From Caenorhabditis elegans (taxonomy: Eukaryota; Nematoda; Chromadorea; Rhabditida; Rhabditidae), in the NCBI RefSeq assembly GCF_000002985.6, contig NC_003284.9, positions 12,028,001-12,092,000 of the forward strand: DNA of 64,000 bases, written 5' to 3'. The first letter of the stretch is position 1, and each line of letters opens with the position of its first letter. The position numbers were made by a program, and so were the translations under genes. A model generated the notes under the pieces. The model ran no database searches. It was not told the origin of the DNA and saw only the letters and a program-made list of their open reading frames with translations. This document shows positions 13,231-25,600 of this stretch, one piece after another.

Positions 13231-14384
13231 TTCGGAAAATTTTATAATTTTATTCATTTTTTCATTGGACTTCTTATTAAGTACTATTTCTGGTCAGATA
13301 TTTTGAATAAGAAATATTTAACACAGCATTTTGTATTGTGTTAAGACCTAGAAGTGGTTTGAACGGGTTTATTTTGGGATCCAATATGAGAGTATTAATT
13401 TGTAGTGAAATAGATTTAAATTAAGCTGTGGACCGTTCTCAGAAAGAGACTCCGATTTTAAAAATTGCCAATTTGTGATTGAAATGGTTGTAAAATATAA
13501 ATAACATCATCGCAGAATTCAAATATTACTTCCCAGAGTGAGGTTGTAAATACCCACACTTGTTCATAGTTTTACGACTACATATCGTCTCCTTTTTGTT
13601 TTGATGACACACAATTATGGGTAACTGATTCAAACATATAACTACTAAAGTATTTCACTTTCAAACACTATATCTACAAGCAAACATATTTGCTTATCAA
13701 TATCAGCCATATTGGACACCTTAAAAACATATCTCATCTTCAAACTCTCACGATGGCTGAAGAAAAACTTTTTTTTTGAATTTTTCAAGTTTTTTTAGGT
13801 TTAGGTACTAATTTGCTCTGATGTATCATTAAACAGCTATTTGATATTTTCATATAATCTGGTTTGTCGCATATTGATGGCGCTCTGTTCATAATCCCAA
13901 AAAGGCTTACAATTAGAAAAGTTATTCCTCGCCTTTAAAGTTACGCCTCGCCTTTGTGGAAGGTTTGATCTCAAACTCACATCCACTGATATATAACAAG
14001 CTGAACAATGGGATAATAAATGGTAGATTCGAATATTTCAAGGTTCCCAATGAGAAACCCGCTTTCTTAGATGATAAAAAGAAAGGAACAATCAAAAAGC
14101 CCAACTCGTAGTCAAATAGAAATGTGCAAGTTTAATAAATACTACTTAACATTTTTCATTTGATCTGGAGTTTTATGTATAATACAATATAGTCCTAGTA
14201 AATGAAATGGTGTAACGATTGCAGTAACAATGTGCATAGATAATGTTAAAAATTCAGTAGAATCAAAAAAGTTAATGTTAGGGATACATGATATATTCAT
14301 TTTTTGGTGTTTCGAACCTAACTGATTCTAGTGAAAACCAACTCTGCGAAATCTCTGCATAAGCACCTGTTCACGAAAACTTAT

Positions 14385-14492
14385 TAATTTTTTTTTAAAT
14401 TTTATTTTTTTAAATTTTTTTTTTTTTTAAATAAATATATATTTTTTTTACCTTATTCTTTTATTTTTTTTATTTTTTAAAACTTTTTTTAA
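14385..14492. repeat. A/T low-complexity block
   Basis: About 110 bases made almost only of T and A, with several T runs of 6-14 bases broken by AAA and ATATAT. It lies about 470 bases downstream of the stop codon of the minus-strand receptor kinase gene. Confidence 0.85.
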
Positions 14493-14958
14493 ATCGTGGC
14501 AGAACACCCGACACATACATTGTATATCTATGTTGAAACAAATATTTGTAGTTTAATTTATTCTCAAATGTTGCTATTGACTTCAGAACATTGTGCAGCA
14601 GGCTTCATTAAACAATAAACCCGTCGGAAGAACAGGATGGTTTTTCGATAAAGTTAACAAAATGAAATATATCTACAAATATTCAATTTTCATGAAGAAG
14701 ACTAGAAGATCATGTGGCTGGAGGGGCATGAGGGTTGTGTTGGCAAAGTATGGGACAATGTATATTGCAATCTGTGATTAGACAAATGAACACGCGGGAT
14801 TATTAAATAAACAATTGATAAATTTGTAGGTCATGGTACATACATATCGGAGTTAAAAACTGTTGAGATATGCCCGTAGCAAAAATCGAAGTGAGATGAT
14901 GAAAATGTTGTTTTATATTACCTAAACAGGGATCTGAAATGATTGCAAAATATGGTTT

Positions 14959-17900
14959 CTAAATGAGCAATGACTGTTTCATCTGGTCCATTGTTGCAAT
15001 ATCCATTGCTTTGATGTTTCGTGCAGTATCTGTCTGAAAGACGCCGCGCAGATCAGAAGCAGATGGACGATTTCTGGCATTGAGACACTTTTTGGCAGCG
15101 TCTTGGAGCACACATGTCGAAGGGAGCTTGTCGCTGAAAATTTGCACATTTTTTCTATAAAAACAGCTGTCAAAATAGAATACTCACAACTCATCGAGAC
15201 CAGATGCAGGAATTTGCTTCTGCGCCTGGTACGGCACACCTAAGCTGCACATCTCTGCAAGGCAGGTTCCAAACTGCCAAATATCTCCTTTCGCCTCATA
15301 CTTCTTTCCGAGAGCAACTTCTGGAGGTTGCAGATTCTGATCGATGATGACGTCATCTGCACTACGAGCAGAATTTCCAAAGTCCCCAAGCTTGACCATT
15401 TGATCACAAAGCATGTCGAGTGGATCAGTGTATTCGCGAAGAAGGTACACACTAATGGTAGTCACTCTGGTATGGACAATTCCAGCACAGTGAAGGTGCT
15501 CAAGAGCTGAAGAAATTTGTTCCGCAAACTGACTGAATCGAATTGAAACCCTTCCAAAGTGCTGAGCAGGGTCGGTGTCTTGATGACAATCCGGAGCTTT
15601 TCTATCTTTACTAGAAAAACTATCATATCCAGAAGAAGGGTTCGGAGATGCATTGTTGATTCGCAATGGATGATCGTCATGTTGACTCTGTCTTCCTGAA
15701 TCTGCAGTGACCGGCGTAACCATAACCTGGCGACGGAGCACAGATCCCACAGAAATGATGTAGTTATGCAGTGAACCGCCGCGGCAATTCTCCATAAGGA
15801 TTCCCACAACTTGATAAGGATTAGACTCCCACTTGCCAATCAAGACTCCATCGAATCGAACACAGTTTTGGTGAGCTGGGAGAGATTGCAAAAATTCGAG
15901 CTCTTTTCTCATAGCAGCCATTGTTTGTTCAGCTGAAAACAAGATTATATGTATTTTAAAACAAAAACACAATTTCAAACTCACAATAATCCTTTGAAAT
16001 TTTCAAGGAGTAGCAGTGGCTTCTGGCAGAGTCTACTACAGTTGTCATCATCCAATGCGGATTGCCCTCTGGTTTGACTGGTTGGCGAAATTTAAAATTT
16101 TGGCAAGGATAAGCTGGCACATTGTCAAAATATTCGAACAACGCTATAGGAGCCAATGGGCTGCAAGTCGGTGAAGTGATACTGTGTTCAGAAGAAGATG
16201 CCGAGTCCTGAAAAGATTTTCATAATCTTCTGACAGCACGTTCCAATAAAACTCTGATTAAAATAAGCACACCCAATATACCTCAAACACTTCATCACTC
16301 AAGTCTGGATCCACATGGAAATCCAAAATCGATGCGTATGAGTGTTCCTGCATTGTTGGATCCCTCATCGCAATAATAGTCGCGTATGGATTTTCCTTCA
16401 TTGTTCCAGGAACTCCGTTTGGTTGCATACGGAGAAGATGCGGTGGAATCCGGTTTTGAGGCTGTGGTTGATAGTAAGGGTACAGTTCGTTCTGAAAAGA
16501 AGTGATAGATAATGAAAAGTTAGATTCAGTTGAATAGGGTTATTACTTGACACATTGCTCTTCTTGTTCCATTCTGCAAATTGTATCCATAGGTTCGCTG
16601 GGCTAACTGAAAAGGAGAGAAGGGTCAATGAAAAGAATAGTGAAACGATGCTTGATAGAAGTTGAAAAACCGAACATATTGACTTACCGCTGCTTCAATA
16701 TTTCTATTAATATGATCTACAGGCTCGAGCCTAAAGTTTGGTGGCCGTACTCCAATGACTGTTCTTGATGCATCAGTGGTATCCACGTATGCGTATACCA
16801 TACGTTCACCGGTTCCATAACTACTGTCATCCACTTTTTTAGGCGCCTTCCTCCTTTTGTGAATGAATAGAATTGCAATAAGGACAAGGACGATGATAGT
16901 GGAAATGAGGAGAGCTCCTAGTCCAACTGACGTTGGGATGTCAGATGTGAGCAAAAATGACATATACGAAGGCTCGTTAACTCTCATGATCTAGAAAAAA
17001 GTTATTTCATGATTTCAAGAAATTTGCAAATCAGCATACCTTGATCTTTTTTGATTCACTCTGTCTTTGTTTGTTGTCGAATGCAGATACTTCTACCTCA
17101 TAGTTACAATCAGCATCGGGGACGTAAAATGCAACTTTTCGGTGGGTGTATGTTACTGCTCTGCGAATGGGCTCGTATTTTTCGCACTTGTTGTTATTTG
17201 GAGTGATGAGTGGATGCACAGAAAACATGAAGTGAGACATTGAAAGAACTGTGTGTGTTTGATTGATTGAACCATCTGTAACTATTCAAAAATTAAGTAT
17301 ACTGAATATCTCATGATTAGGTACCTGCAAAGTAAGTCCATTCGATAACAAGAGCGGTTGAGGACGTTAAATTCCATTGTGGGTAGAGGGCTTGCACTGG
17401 TGGCGGAGCTGAAATACAAGTTTTAAATGGAACAAATCCCTTATAATCCTTTTTTGTTAAAATTCTCTCCCATGCACAAAGAACTGAGTTCTCATGTCGT
17501 ATTTCCAAAATAACGTCTCGGATATTCGCAAGATAAATGTTCCAAAACACTGGCCCATTCTTCGAGATTTTACAAACAGATACCAATGCTTTTGCTCGTT
17601 TTGTAAGGGTCGTTCAGTATTTTGCATTTTAAATGTTTCACTTACCACACATGCTCATGTCGTTAACCATGTCAGTGCATGATGGGACTTGGAACATTGT
17701 CGTTGCAAGTGCAGCTGTGGGATGATTAGAGTCACTAGCGGGTACAAGTCGCATTGTGTACGTTTGGTTGAAGTTGAGTTTTTTGACAATGATTTCACGC
17801 GTGTGATCCTGAATGAGAAAGAATATGTAAATTTGAGCTGTTCGCCTGCTAAGATTGTGAAAATGACTATGAAACTTTCAGGAAACAATAACGATCTTTC

Positions 17901-20900
17901 ATTTTCAGTATTCTGAAGTGCTACCCGTTGGAAAATTTAGTAGCGCAAGTATGGATTTTTTGTGCATAGTTATATTACTTCCATACACCCGGTATTAATT
18001 AAACACATTTTTTTAAAGTATGAGAATTTTCAGCCAGTTTATGGTCAGCTAACCTGTCATTCCAGCATTAAAAGAATGATTTCAATCAATTTCTCCACTC
18101 TAGCGTAAGAGGGGGAATTCAAATATCAATAATGCTCTGAATAGCGGCCAGTTTTGTATTTAGTAATGAACGCTCCTTACCATTTGAAAGTCGATACTCT
18201 TATATTCGGAGCTGAGCCCATTTTTGTACATGATCTGTAACGTGCATGCTGGAACATGAACACTCGTTCCTTGGTCGAATGCCATATGTGCAGCTGCCTT
18301 GTCATCATTCCACTCAACAGATTTTAACGACATGTCTACCGAGGTGTTTGTGAGAACGTTGTTGATATTGTACCATTTGGAGAGAACAATCCCTCCAACG
18401 GCTCCATTTTCGTCAAATGTTGAGACTCTGAGACGAACTTCTAAGTCAGATGCGCTTTCAATTGGTGCATTGAATGTAAAGTTGCAATGAGAGGAGTAGC
18501 ACTGAAAGTTGAATAACAAGTTAAGATTTGGTTTTGATAGTATTCAGTTTTTCTTGTCATTCCCTACAACTAAAGTTGTTTAGAAAACCCTAAAAACTGA
18601 CTGACAACTTTATGGTTTTTGTCTTAACGATCCTTTAATCCTTGAGTAGTAGTGCACGTCTAAGCAATGCATACTACAACTACTACGCTTTGTGACATGA
18701 CCCGACCGCTACATCAAAAAAGACAAAGTGTCACCTCTTTCCAGTCCCAATTCATAAGCTTTCGATGATGAGTTAGAATAGCTTCCATTTTACCCAATTC
18801 AGATTCACACGCTCTTCTCAACATTCAGTTACCATTTCTTTTAGGAAGCTCTTGACGTGTGAGAGGGGAAAGATCTGGATGGAATCTGAGAGATTGTACG
18901 ACTTCAAGTGGTTCTATTTTGCTCTTGTTGGAAAGAAGTTTTGCATTTTTCTACGGAAGGTGCATTTTTGGATATTTCATACATTTCATCTTCAAAAATC
19001 ATACACCTCAGATATGTACAAAATCAGAAGAACCCACTTGAGTTTATTTACTGGACGCAAAAGGGGGAGAAGCCGCTTTCTTCATAACTCGCCGACTACT
19101 AACTTATGCAAAGCTGGCTCAAGATGTCGTGAAAATCACTAATTTGACGAGCGGCGCCCACTTTGAAAAGTGTCCGTCAAAATCTAAACATGTAGCATGA
19201 CAGAAAAATGGAACTTTTCCATGTTATCTCCTCTACAACAACCACCTAACCTTCCTCTAATAAATTGTCTTTGTCCTCATGCCCTCCGCGTTCGGAGGTA
19301 ACAACTGACAAGTTGGAAAATTAATGACACTCAGAACATGTGTTTGAAACTGTAAAACTCACCCAATCCTGATACACAATATAGGTATCTTCATCATCAG
19401 CATCACGAGCGACAACTTCCACAAAAAACACATTCTCAGTTTCAGGGACTCCATCATCCAGCACAAATAGGACTTTTCCAGCAAATACCCGTTTGCTGGT
19501 AGTTGCTGAGCTGTTCTTGGCAATGTAAGGGATGCTGTCCAGGCACAGAATGCTCACATCTTTGATCACGTTTTCTCGTGGGGGTTTCACTAAAAATTCA
19601 AAATTTAGTAGATAGCTTGAAAGAAGGAGTAACGTCAGTGAGGAAAATACTGGAAAATGTAGTACATACTAATGAAGTTTCCAAAACATATTTTTAGAAC
19701 TGTAAAATTCCGCGAAAACTATTATAGTTCAAAAATATGGATTACCGCTTATGTTTTTTGATTTTCTAGAACGTTCTTGTCACTTAAACAAGTCGCTTAA
19801 ACTTGATTTCTAAAAAATTCGCATTTCTAGTTGATAACCGAAAAGTTGTCAAAACATTAAAAAATCGATTACAATAAATTGCAAGCAAAATACAAAATAA
19901 AATATCAGTGTCAACATTTTCATGTGGTATGCATATGCTGAAGCATTAGTTTTTATTTTATTTTTTTTCTTGTTGAGAATACTCCTTCTTTAATGGTCCC
20001 CTGTTTTGGAAATATACACAAAACTTTATCTGACAATGTTTCAGTTTTGAAACCACTTTACTGTTGTTTTACTCAACTTTCCTCTCACAATCAAAAGTAA
20101 TACAAAATAGCCGGTGAAATATCAACGCCTTTGCAAGTCCCTCATAAATTTAGTTACTTCTTGTCACGCAATATTGCACATCAATCATTGTATCATCAAT
20201 TTCTCGTCAAAACGTTTTTCACCCTCCCTTTTTTGGCCTTACGGTGCGGAACGCCATTTTTGATAAGTGTTTCGTATCGAATTAGGCTTGCTTTTCGGTT
20301 GACCTTGTGCTACGTCGATGAAGACTGACAAAAATTAGGAGAACCGGGGAACGGTGGAGAGGAAAAATAGACCCTCGTGTTTTTCTCAAATTAACGTTTG
20401 TTACTGGTAAGGCGATGATTTTAGGAACAGTGGGGAACTTTAGTTCAAGTTAAATATTGATCAAAAGCAGGAAGATATATAGTATTTTGAAAATTAATAA
20501 TATGTTAAAATAGATCTAATCTCAGTATTTTAAAAGCCAAGTTTAACTTAAAAATTTGAAAAAAACATGAAATTCCACGCGTGTACAAAATTTCTCAGTC
20601 CCTTGTTTTTTCGTCACTTATAGCTTAACCCTTTTCTTACCGTCAACATTTGCAGAAATTTGCTGAAACGCCGACTGTCCGTAGCGAAACGCAGGCAGGT
20701 TCAAATCGGTGTAGTCGGGGCTGTTGCATCCCAATTTACACTGTAAAATGGAACATGTTTTTTTCCGTCTTCTTTTCTTTTCTGTTTTCTCTAATATGTT
20801 TAGCCAGTTAGTTAATTAGCTGGTGTCTGAGATAATCAGAATGGAACCAGCTGCAAATGTCACTCACCAGCGAAAATTCGGTCTTGTTAAAAACATCAAC

Positions 20901-21328
20901 TTCGTGATACAAAGTGTCCGTGTTCGAGATGCGTTCCTTTATCTCGCCAAACTGCAAAACAAAAAGTTATCCCTTCCGCACATAATCCGTTTGTTCCGGA
21001 AATGTTGTATTTTATTTCAAAACCTAAATATTAACTCAGTGACCCGGAAGAATTGATGTGATCATCAGAATTCGCACATAGAAGTAATACAATAATAATA
21101 ATACATATCTCATACACGTACACATGTTCTCTTTTTGAAGAGCTTGGACTTAAGGGTTCTCATATAAATTATGCGAATATGTGGCAAGAGCCTGCCGGAC
21201 ACAAGAATTTCCCATACCTGAGTGATACATCGCTTTTGACATGGTCCGAATATTGGGAATGGCGGAGAGTTTGCAATGACTTCTGTGGTAATCAAGAGAA
21301 GAAGAATTTGCAGGTGGAGGAGCCTCAT
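14959..21328 (-). CDS. FnIII-type receptor with tyrosine-kinase-like pseudokinase domain, about 1013 aa
   Basis: Fourteen minus-strand exons: 21328-21218, 20951-20868, 20740-20641, 19589-19363, 18501-18181, 17808-17646, 17408-17325, 17275-17040, 16990-16688, 16606-16547, 16491-16282, 16207-15985, 15932-15188, 15133-14959. Total 3042 nt with every phase kept. A signal peptide (MRLLHLQILLLLITTEVIA) is followed by a CxxxC...CxxxC segment and fibronectin-III-like modules. One TM lies at about residues 463-487 (LLISTIIVLVLIAILFI), then basic HKRRK. The tail holds tyrosine motifs. In the kinase-like domain (about 670-1000) the beta-3 Lys (YSLKIS, K702), an alpha-C Glu near 718, DFG (891-893), PPE for APE and DIWQFG are present. 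HRDLAARN is replaced by HTRVTTIS (861-868), so the catalytic Asp and Asn are absent, and no glycine loop is seen. A roughly 60-residue insert lies near 775-835. The Cys pattern and FnIII/TM order recall the ROS1 N-terminus, but the ectodomain is much shorter. Predicted inactive scaffold or co-receptor. Confidence 0.88.
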
Positions 21329-21336
21329 TTTGACAT
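21325..21336 (-). promoter_or_regulatory. Minimal uORF overlapping the receptor start codon
   Basis: The short leader between a good acceptor (AG at about 21346-21347 on the minus strand, TTTTTCAG) and the main start contains ATGTCAAAATGA. Its three codons (Met-Ser-Lys) end in a TGA that shares bases with the main ATG in ATGA. If SL1 is added at this acceptor, ribosomes would meet this uORF first. The arrangement is seen in the sequence; its effect is inference. Confidence 0.55.
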
Positions 21337-21345
21337 TGGTGATTT

Positions 21346-22620
21346 CTGAAAAAGTTAATTTAAGAGCTATTGAAATCTAGAAAATAAAATGGAAAAACGC
21401 TTTGGTTTGTTGAGAAAATGTGAGGAATAAGCAGATGTTCTTTTTTTCAATTTTTTACAAACAAATTCGTATGATGACCCCCAAACTGTTTGTGCAGCTA
21501 GCTCAGTGAGGCAGAAATTGGGACCCCAAATCAACAACATTTCTTGACAGCTTTCCTTTTTGCGTATCATCTGCTGCTAAAACTGCAACTGAAAATACAT
21601 ATGTTCTTCTCGCTTTCTTGACAAGAACCTTTCCAAAAAAATGCCAAGTTGAGTTATTGACGTGTCACGTCAAGGATTAATCAGAAAATTGGAAAAGGTG
21701 AAGTTTTGAAGCATTTCACAAAATGGGAGAAGGAGAAACCCGAAACATTTTTTCACAAGAACAACGAACAAGAAAATTGCTGAGCCAAGAAAAACGAGTA
21801 AATCTACTTTTCGGCGCATCCGACCTGATTGGAAAAAAGAAAGAAAAAACGAGTACATGGCGACACAGAAAATCCCATATATCTAGAGAATTAGGTAGAG
21901 AGAAGGGGGGGGGGGCGGCTCCAAAAGTTTAGAGATGATGCTTTTCGAATGAGATAATGAGGTTGTGGCATATGGTACCAAAGTGGATCAATTATGCGTG
22001 AAGAGATCAAGCGAGACAAACACGACCATGTTATTATTGGTTGCGATTATGATGACTTACTAGTAGGAAATTAAAGAAAACGACTAAAACTCTTTATTCT
22101 TTTTTTTTCCTCCTTATTAGGCTAATCGCTCGCGGTTCTTTGCAGTGGTTTGTGTGTTTGTTGCTAGTAACCTCAAAAACAAAGGCCCAAAATCCTTGAA
22201 TTGGGCAATGCTTAGTTTTGAGACAAGTAATGGATAGATTGAATGGAGATACGGGCTTGAAATGGGAGCGCCGAGATAGAATTGAAAGTAGAGAAGAACA
22301 TCACGAAAAAGGCGTAAAAGTTCTGGCGACTCACTCATCTCCTCTACAGCGCCGCCCCTCCCGCCCCATCGCCTTCCGTTTCCTTTTCCAATTTAAACGG
22401 ATACTCTCAATCTGACACATTTATAGTGGGAAACAAACTGAAGCGGTCCCCCCACTCCTCCCTCCGTTCTTAGGGTGATTGGTTGGGCTCCCGATGAGAA
22501 CGAGTTGCAGTTTTCGTTTTTGGGAGAGCATTGAGGTTAAGCTCAACTTGGGAAGTTGTATAGTTCGAGATTGTCGTGAAGTTGACCAGGTTGAAGAAAT
22601 CGTTGAAATTTAGGAGTCAG
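21346..22620 (-). promoter_or_regulatory. Probable promoter-proximal region of the receptor kinase gene
   Basis: This region lies directly upstream of the minus-strand receptor gene. It contains GC-rich strings at about 22340-22380 and 22440-22465 and a CCAAT-type element (GATTGGTTGG near 22480). A G run occurs at 21905-21914. No coding exon chain was found. Promoter assignment is by position only. Confidence 0.35.
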
Positions 22621-25600
22621 AAAGTTCTTCTAATAGTAAGCTTATTTAGTTGAGGGCAAACAGAGATCTAACATTAAAAACAAATTTTACAAGTTCAAGA
22701 CCTGCAACAGAAAATTCAACTATCAGTCTGGTTTTAAAAAATTGAACACTTCTGTGTTTTTCACTAATACAAAATCTTTGATAATATTCAATTTTCCTAA
22801 ACTCTTCTTCCCCAAGCCGTTGCCCTCCGTACCAGGCGGCGCAAATTTTTTGGTATTTGAAAGGCCCCTCCCTTCCAAAGTTGATCAAAAATTCAGAAAT
22901 AGAGAACTTGTTCACCTTACCAAACAAAGCAGTGCGGAGCCCTCCAATTTTTCGCGCAAGACCAGGTTTGCTGATGAATATCAAATCCATGCAAGTCCCA
23001 AGCTGTCAGAAAACTTTGAGGTTTGAAGCAAAAAACTTCAAGATGAAAGACTTTTTAGAGAGGGAAGAAGGAACATGTGAGATCAGAACATCATAAAGTT
23101 TATGAATACTTCTTGGAAGACTTGATAAAAAATCAAAAACTCAAATAGTGAAGTTGTGGACCGTGTATTAAAATATTCAAAACTTTAAAAAATCATAAAT
23201 ATTCAAAGCCGGATCTCAAAATGAAAGTTCTAAGAATTAAAAAAAGTTGAAAGCAGACGGAGAAGAGAACCTTTCTAGAAAATTGAAATAGTTGAGTTGA
23301 AATATTGCAAAGTGAAATTTACGAGATGAAATTGCGAAAAGTGAGGCTCGTCCCCCGACGATACCTTCTCCCCAGCCCCACTTATATATTTAACTCATCA
23401 TGAGAAATTGAGCAGGAGGAGTAGAAGATGATTATGAGCACTCTTCGTTTTCCCTCATAACCATCTGGTGGCAACCCGCAACCCCACGCACCTTTCGCCC
23501 TCTCGCATCCATTTCATATTATCAAAACTATTATTGCTTTTCAATGTGGTCGTCTATTGAGAAATCAAAACCCACCTCTTCTCCTCGAGATCCATTTTCA
23601 AGCTATGAAAACAACGTGATGGGAGTCTATTTTGCATACCGTATCATGTTTTATTGTACAAAGAATGGTAATTATGAATAGTAACGGATGGTCGCGTGTT
23701 GAATTGCCACCAACCATCTTCTCGTTAATTACAGGTTCAATGTATAGAGAAAAAGGTCAGATTGTCTTGGAAGGACCATAATAGAGTAGGAAAACTAGTG
23801 GATCTATAGATACCAATCTCTTCATGATTGCCTTACAAAAGCGGTGCGATCAAGCAGAAGCGACAGGAATATTGTAAAGAAACATAGTCAAAAAGAAAAT
23901 ACAGTATGCTCTTGCAGACTCATAATATTGTTATAAATTATTTGTACATATATCCTGAAACGTCTAGTTTTTAATAGTGATAGCTATAATATAAGATTTC
24001 TGTCAATTATTTTGGGTTTTAAGAATGTCTGCTCATTTGTCAGAGTTTTGGTAATGAAGCAAGAACTACTAAAATATGCTAATGCTGAAAAGCTGCTAAA
24101 ATAAAATATTAAACATTAAAAGCAAAGTGGTACATTTCACAAAAAAATAGTGTTGTGGATTTCTTCCGTAAGATGGCGAAAATTTGAGTGTACTTTGAAG
24201 ACTTAGCCGAATCGAAAATATAGTAGCTGTATCCGGAAAAGGAAAACCTGACATCCACATAAATCAACAAGTATTCGGAAAGTCTAATAAGAGTGAAATG
24301 GTACAAGCCTTGCGACTCAATGTCACACCATTGTCCGACAAAAGGAGAGGCAAAAACAAATCATGCGGTGGGAGGGCGTTGGGCAAAAGTTTCTCTTTTT
24401 CCGACATGGTTAGTGTCGGAGGTCCTAATGAGAGAGGTGACGGAAGCCGACTGGTTTTGAGAAGAGCCCGTAATTATTGGCACTCCTTCTCCGGTCACAA
24501 TTTCATCGTGGCGGCGTGGCGCGTCGACTCTTTCAGTGTAATTGTCTAGGTTTTGTGGGTTTAGTGTTAGAGCGCCGGAAATTGGAAAAAAAAGAGGGAC
24601 TGATATTGATAGCTCTTTCAATAATTTCACACAGGAAGTATAGAAATATACAAATAAGGAAAATGGAAAATATGAAAGTCACTACGGAGAGGTCTTCATG
24701 AAAACGTAAGGCGGAGCTACAAGCCATCATTCTTCTTGTTTCTTCTAAACACGACGCGGGAAAGTAAGAAGGAGGGGGTCTACGTACACAAGCCGCTCCC
24801 ATGGTGGAAAAAATGGGAGGAGACCCGTCTCGAGACTTCTGCAGACGGGACAGAGGAGAAGCGGTGGGAAAGGAGAGAATGGTTTGTTTCCGGAGAGATG
24901 AAACTATTTGGAGAAGAAGCATCATGCGGGGAACAGAAGGAGGATATTTGGTGTAAAATCAAATGGTCAAACCTCAAAACTATTAAAGATAGAAATTAAG
25001 TTTCAGTTAACGGTTTTGCTTTTTTGTTTCCCATAAAATGGTTGGAAAAATACTAAAAACAAATTAATCGAAATAAATGTATTATTTTCGCTAAATTTAA
25101 TTAATTCCAGATTTAGGATGCAACACAGTTAAATTTAAACTTACTGCTACTATGATGTTTTAAAATCGATTCCAAAAGTTGTCACTGGTGTCATATCTAA
25201 CCATTTATTTATTCAATTTTTCATAGTAATTTTCTTTGATATTATCAGCAAAAAACGTGAGTATTAGCCAATAATATTTGAAACAGAAAATGTAAGAAAA
25301 CATTGAAAAGCCAAAAATTTGGGTCTTTCAATTTCTACTACCTGACACATATCGAAAATTCAGTTTTACGTGTGGTTTCTTTTAAAGATTTCTTGGAAAA
25401 AATAGCGTAGGAGGTTCTGAACACCTTTCGATGTTCGTTTCTCTTTTTTGAGTAGGTGTTGAGAAGAAGGAGGAGGAAGGCGACAAACTTTTTATGACAT
25501 CTACACATGATATCTCTCAAAACGAACAAAAATGACTAAGTGGTCTAAAAATGGAAAAGAGGAGGAAGCAGTGCAAATGCATATATATCAATTGTTTGGT

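Larger units (their letters stand above)
6054..14958. other. Long gene-poor region
   Basis: About 8.9 kb between the tetraspanin start and the receptor-kinase stop. I found no exon chain that keeps phase with good splice sites. Open frames such as 7568-7876, 9714-10121 and 11056-11277 lack family or splice support. About 6120-6300 is purine-rich. Near 6850-6890 there are octamer-like ATTTGCAT and homeodomain-core TAATTAG strings, which may be enhancer sites. About 10010-10140 is GC-richer than its surroundings and begins with a GAC trinucleotide run. Repeats are listed separately. Confidence 0.5.

Noticed and set aside
17411-17645. Open frame across intron 6 of the receptor kinase gene
   Set aside because: Reading from GTAAGTG to TTTCAG as an intron joins exons in phase and yields a normal FnIII boundary (CAPPPVQALYP).
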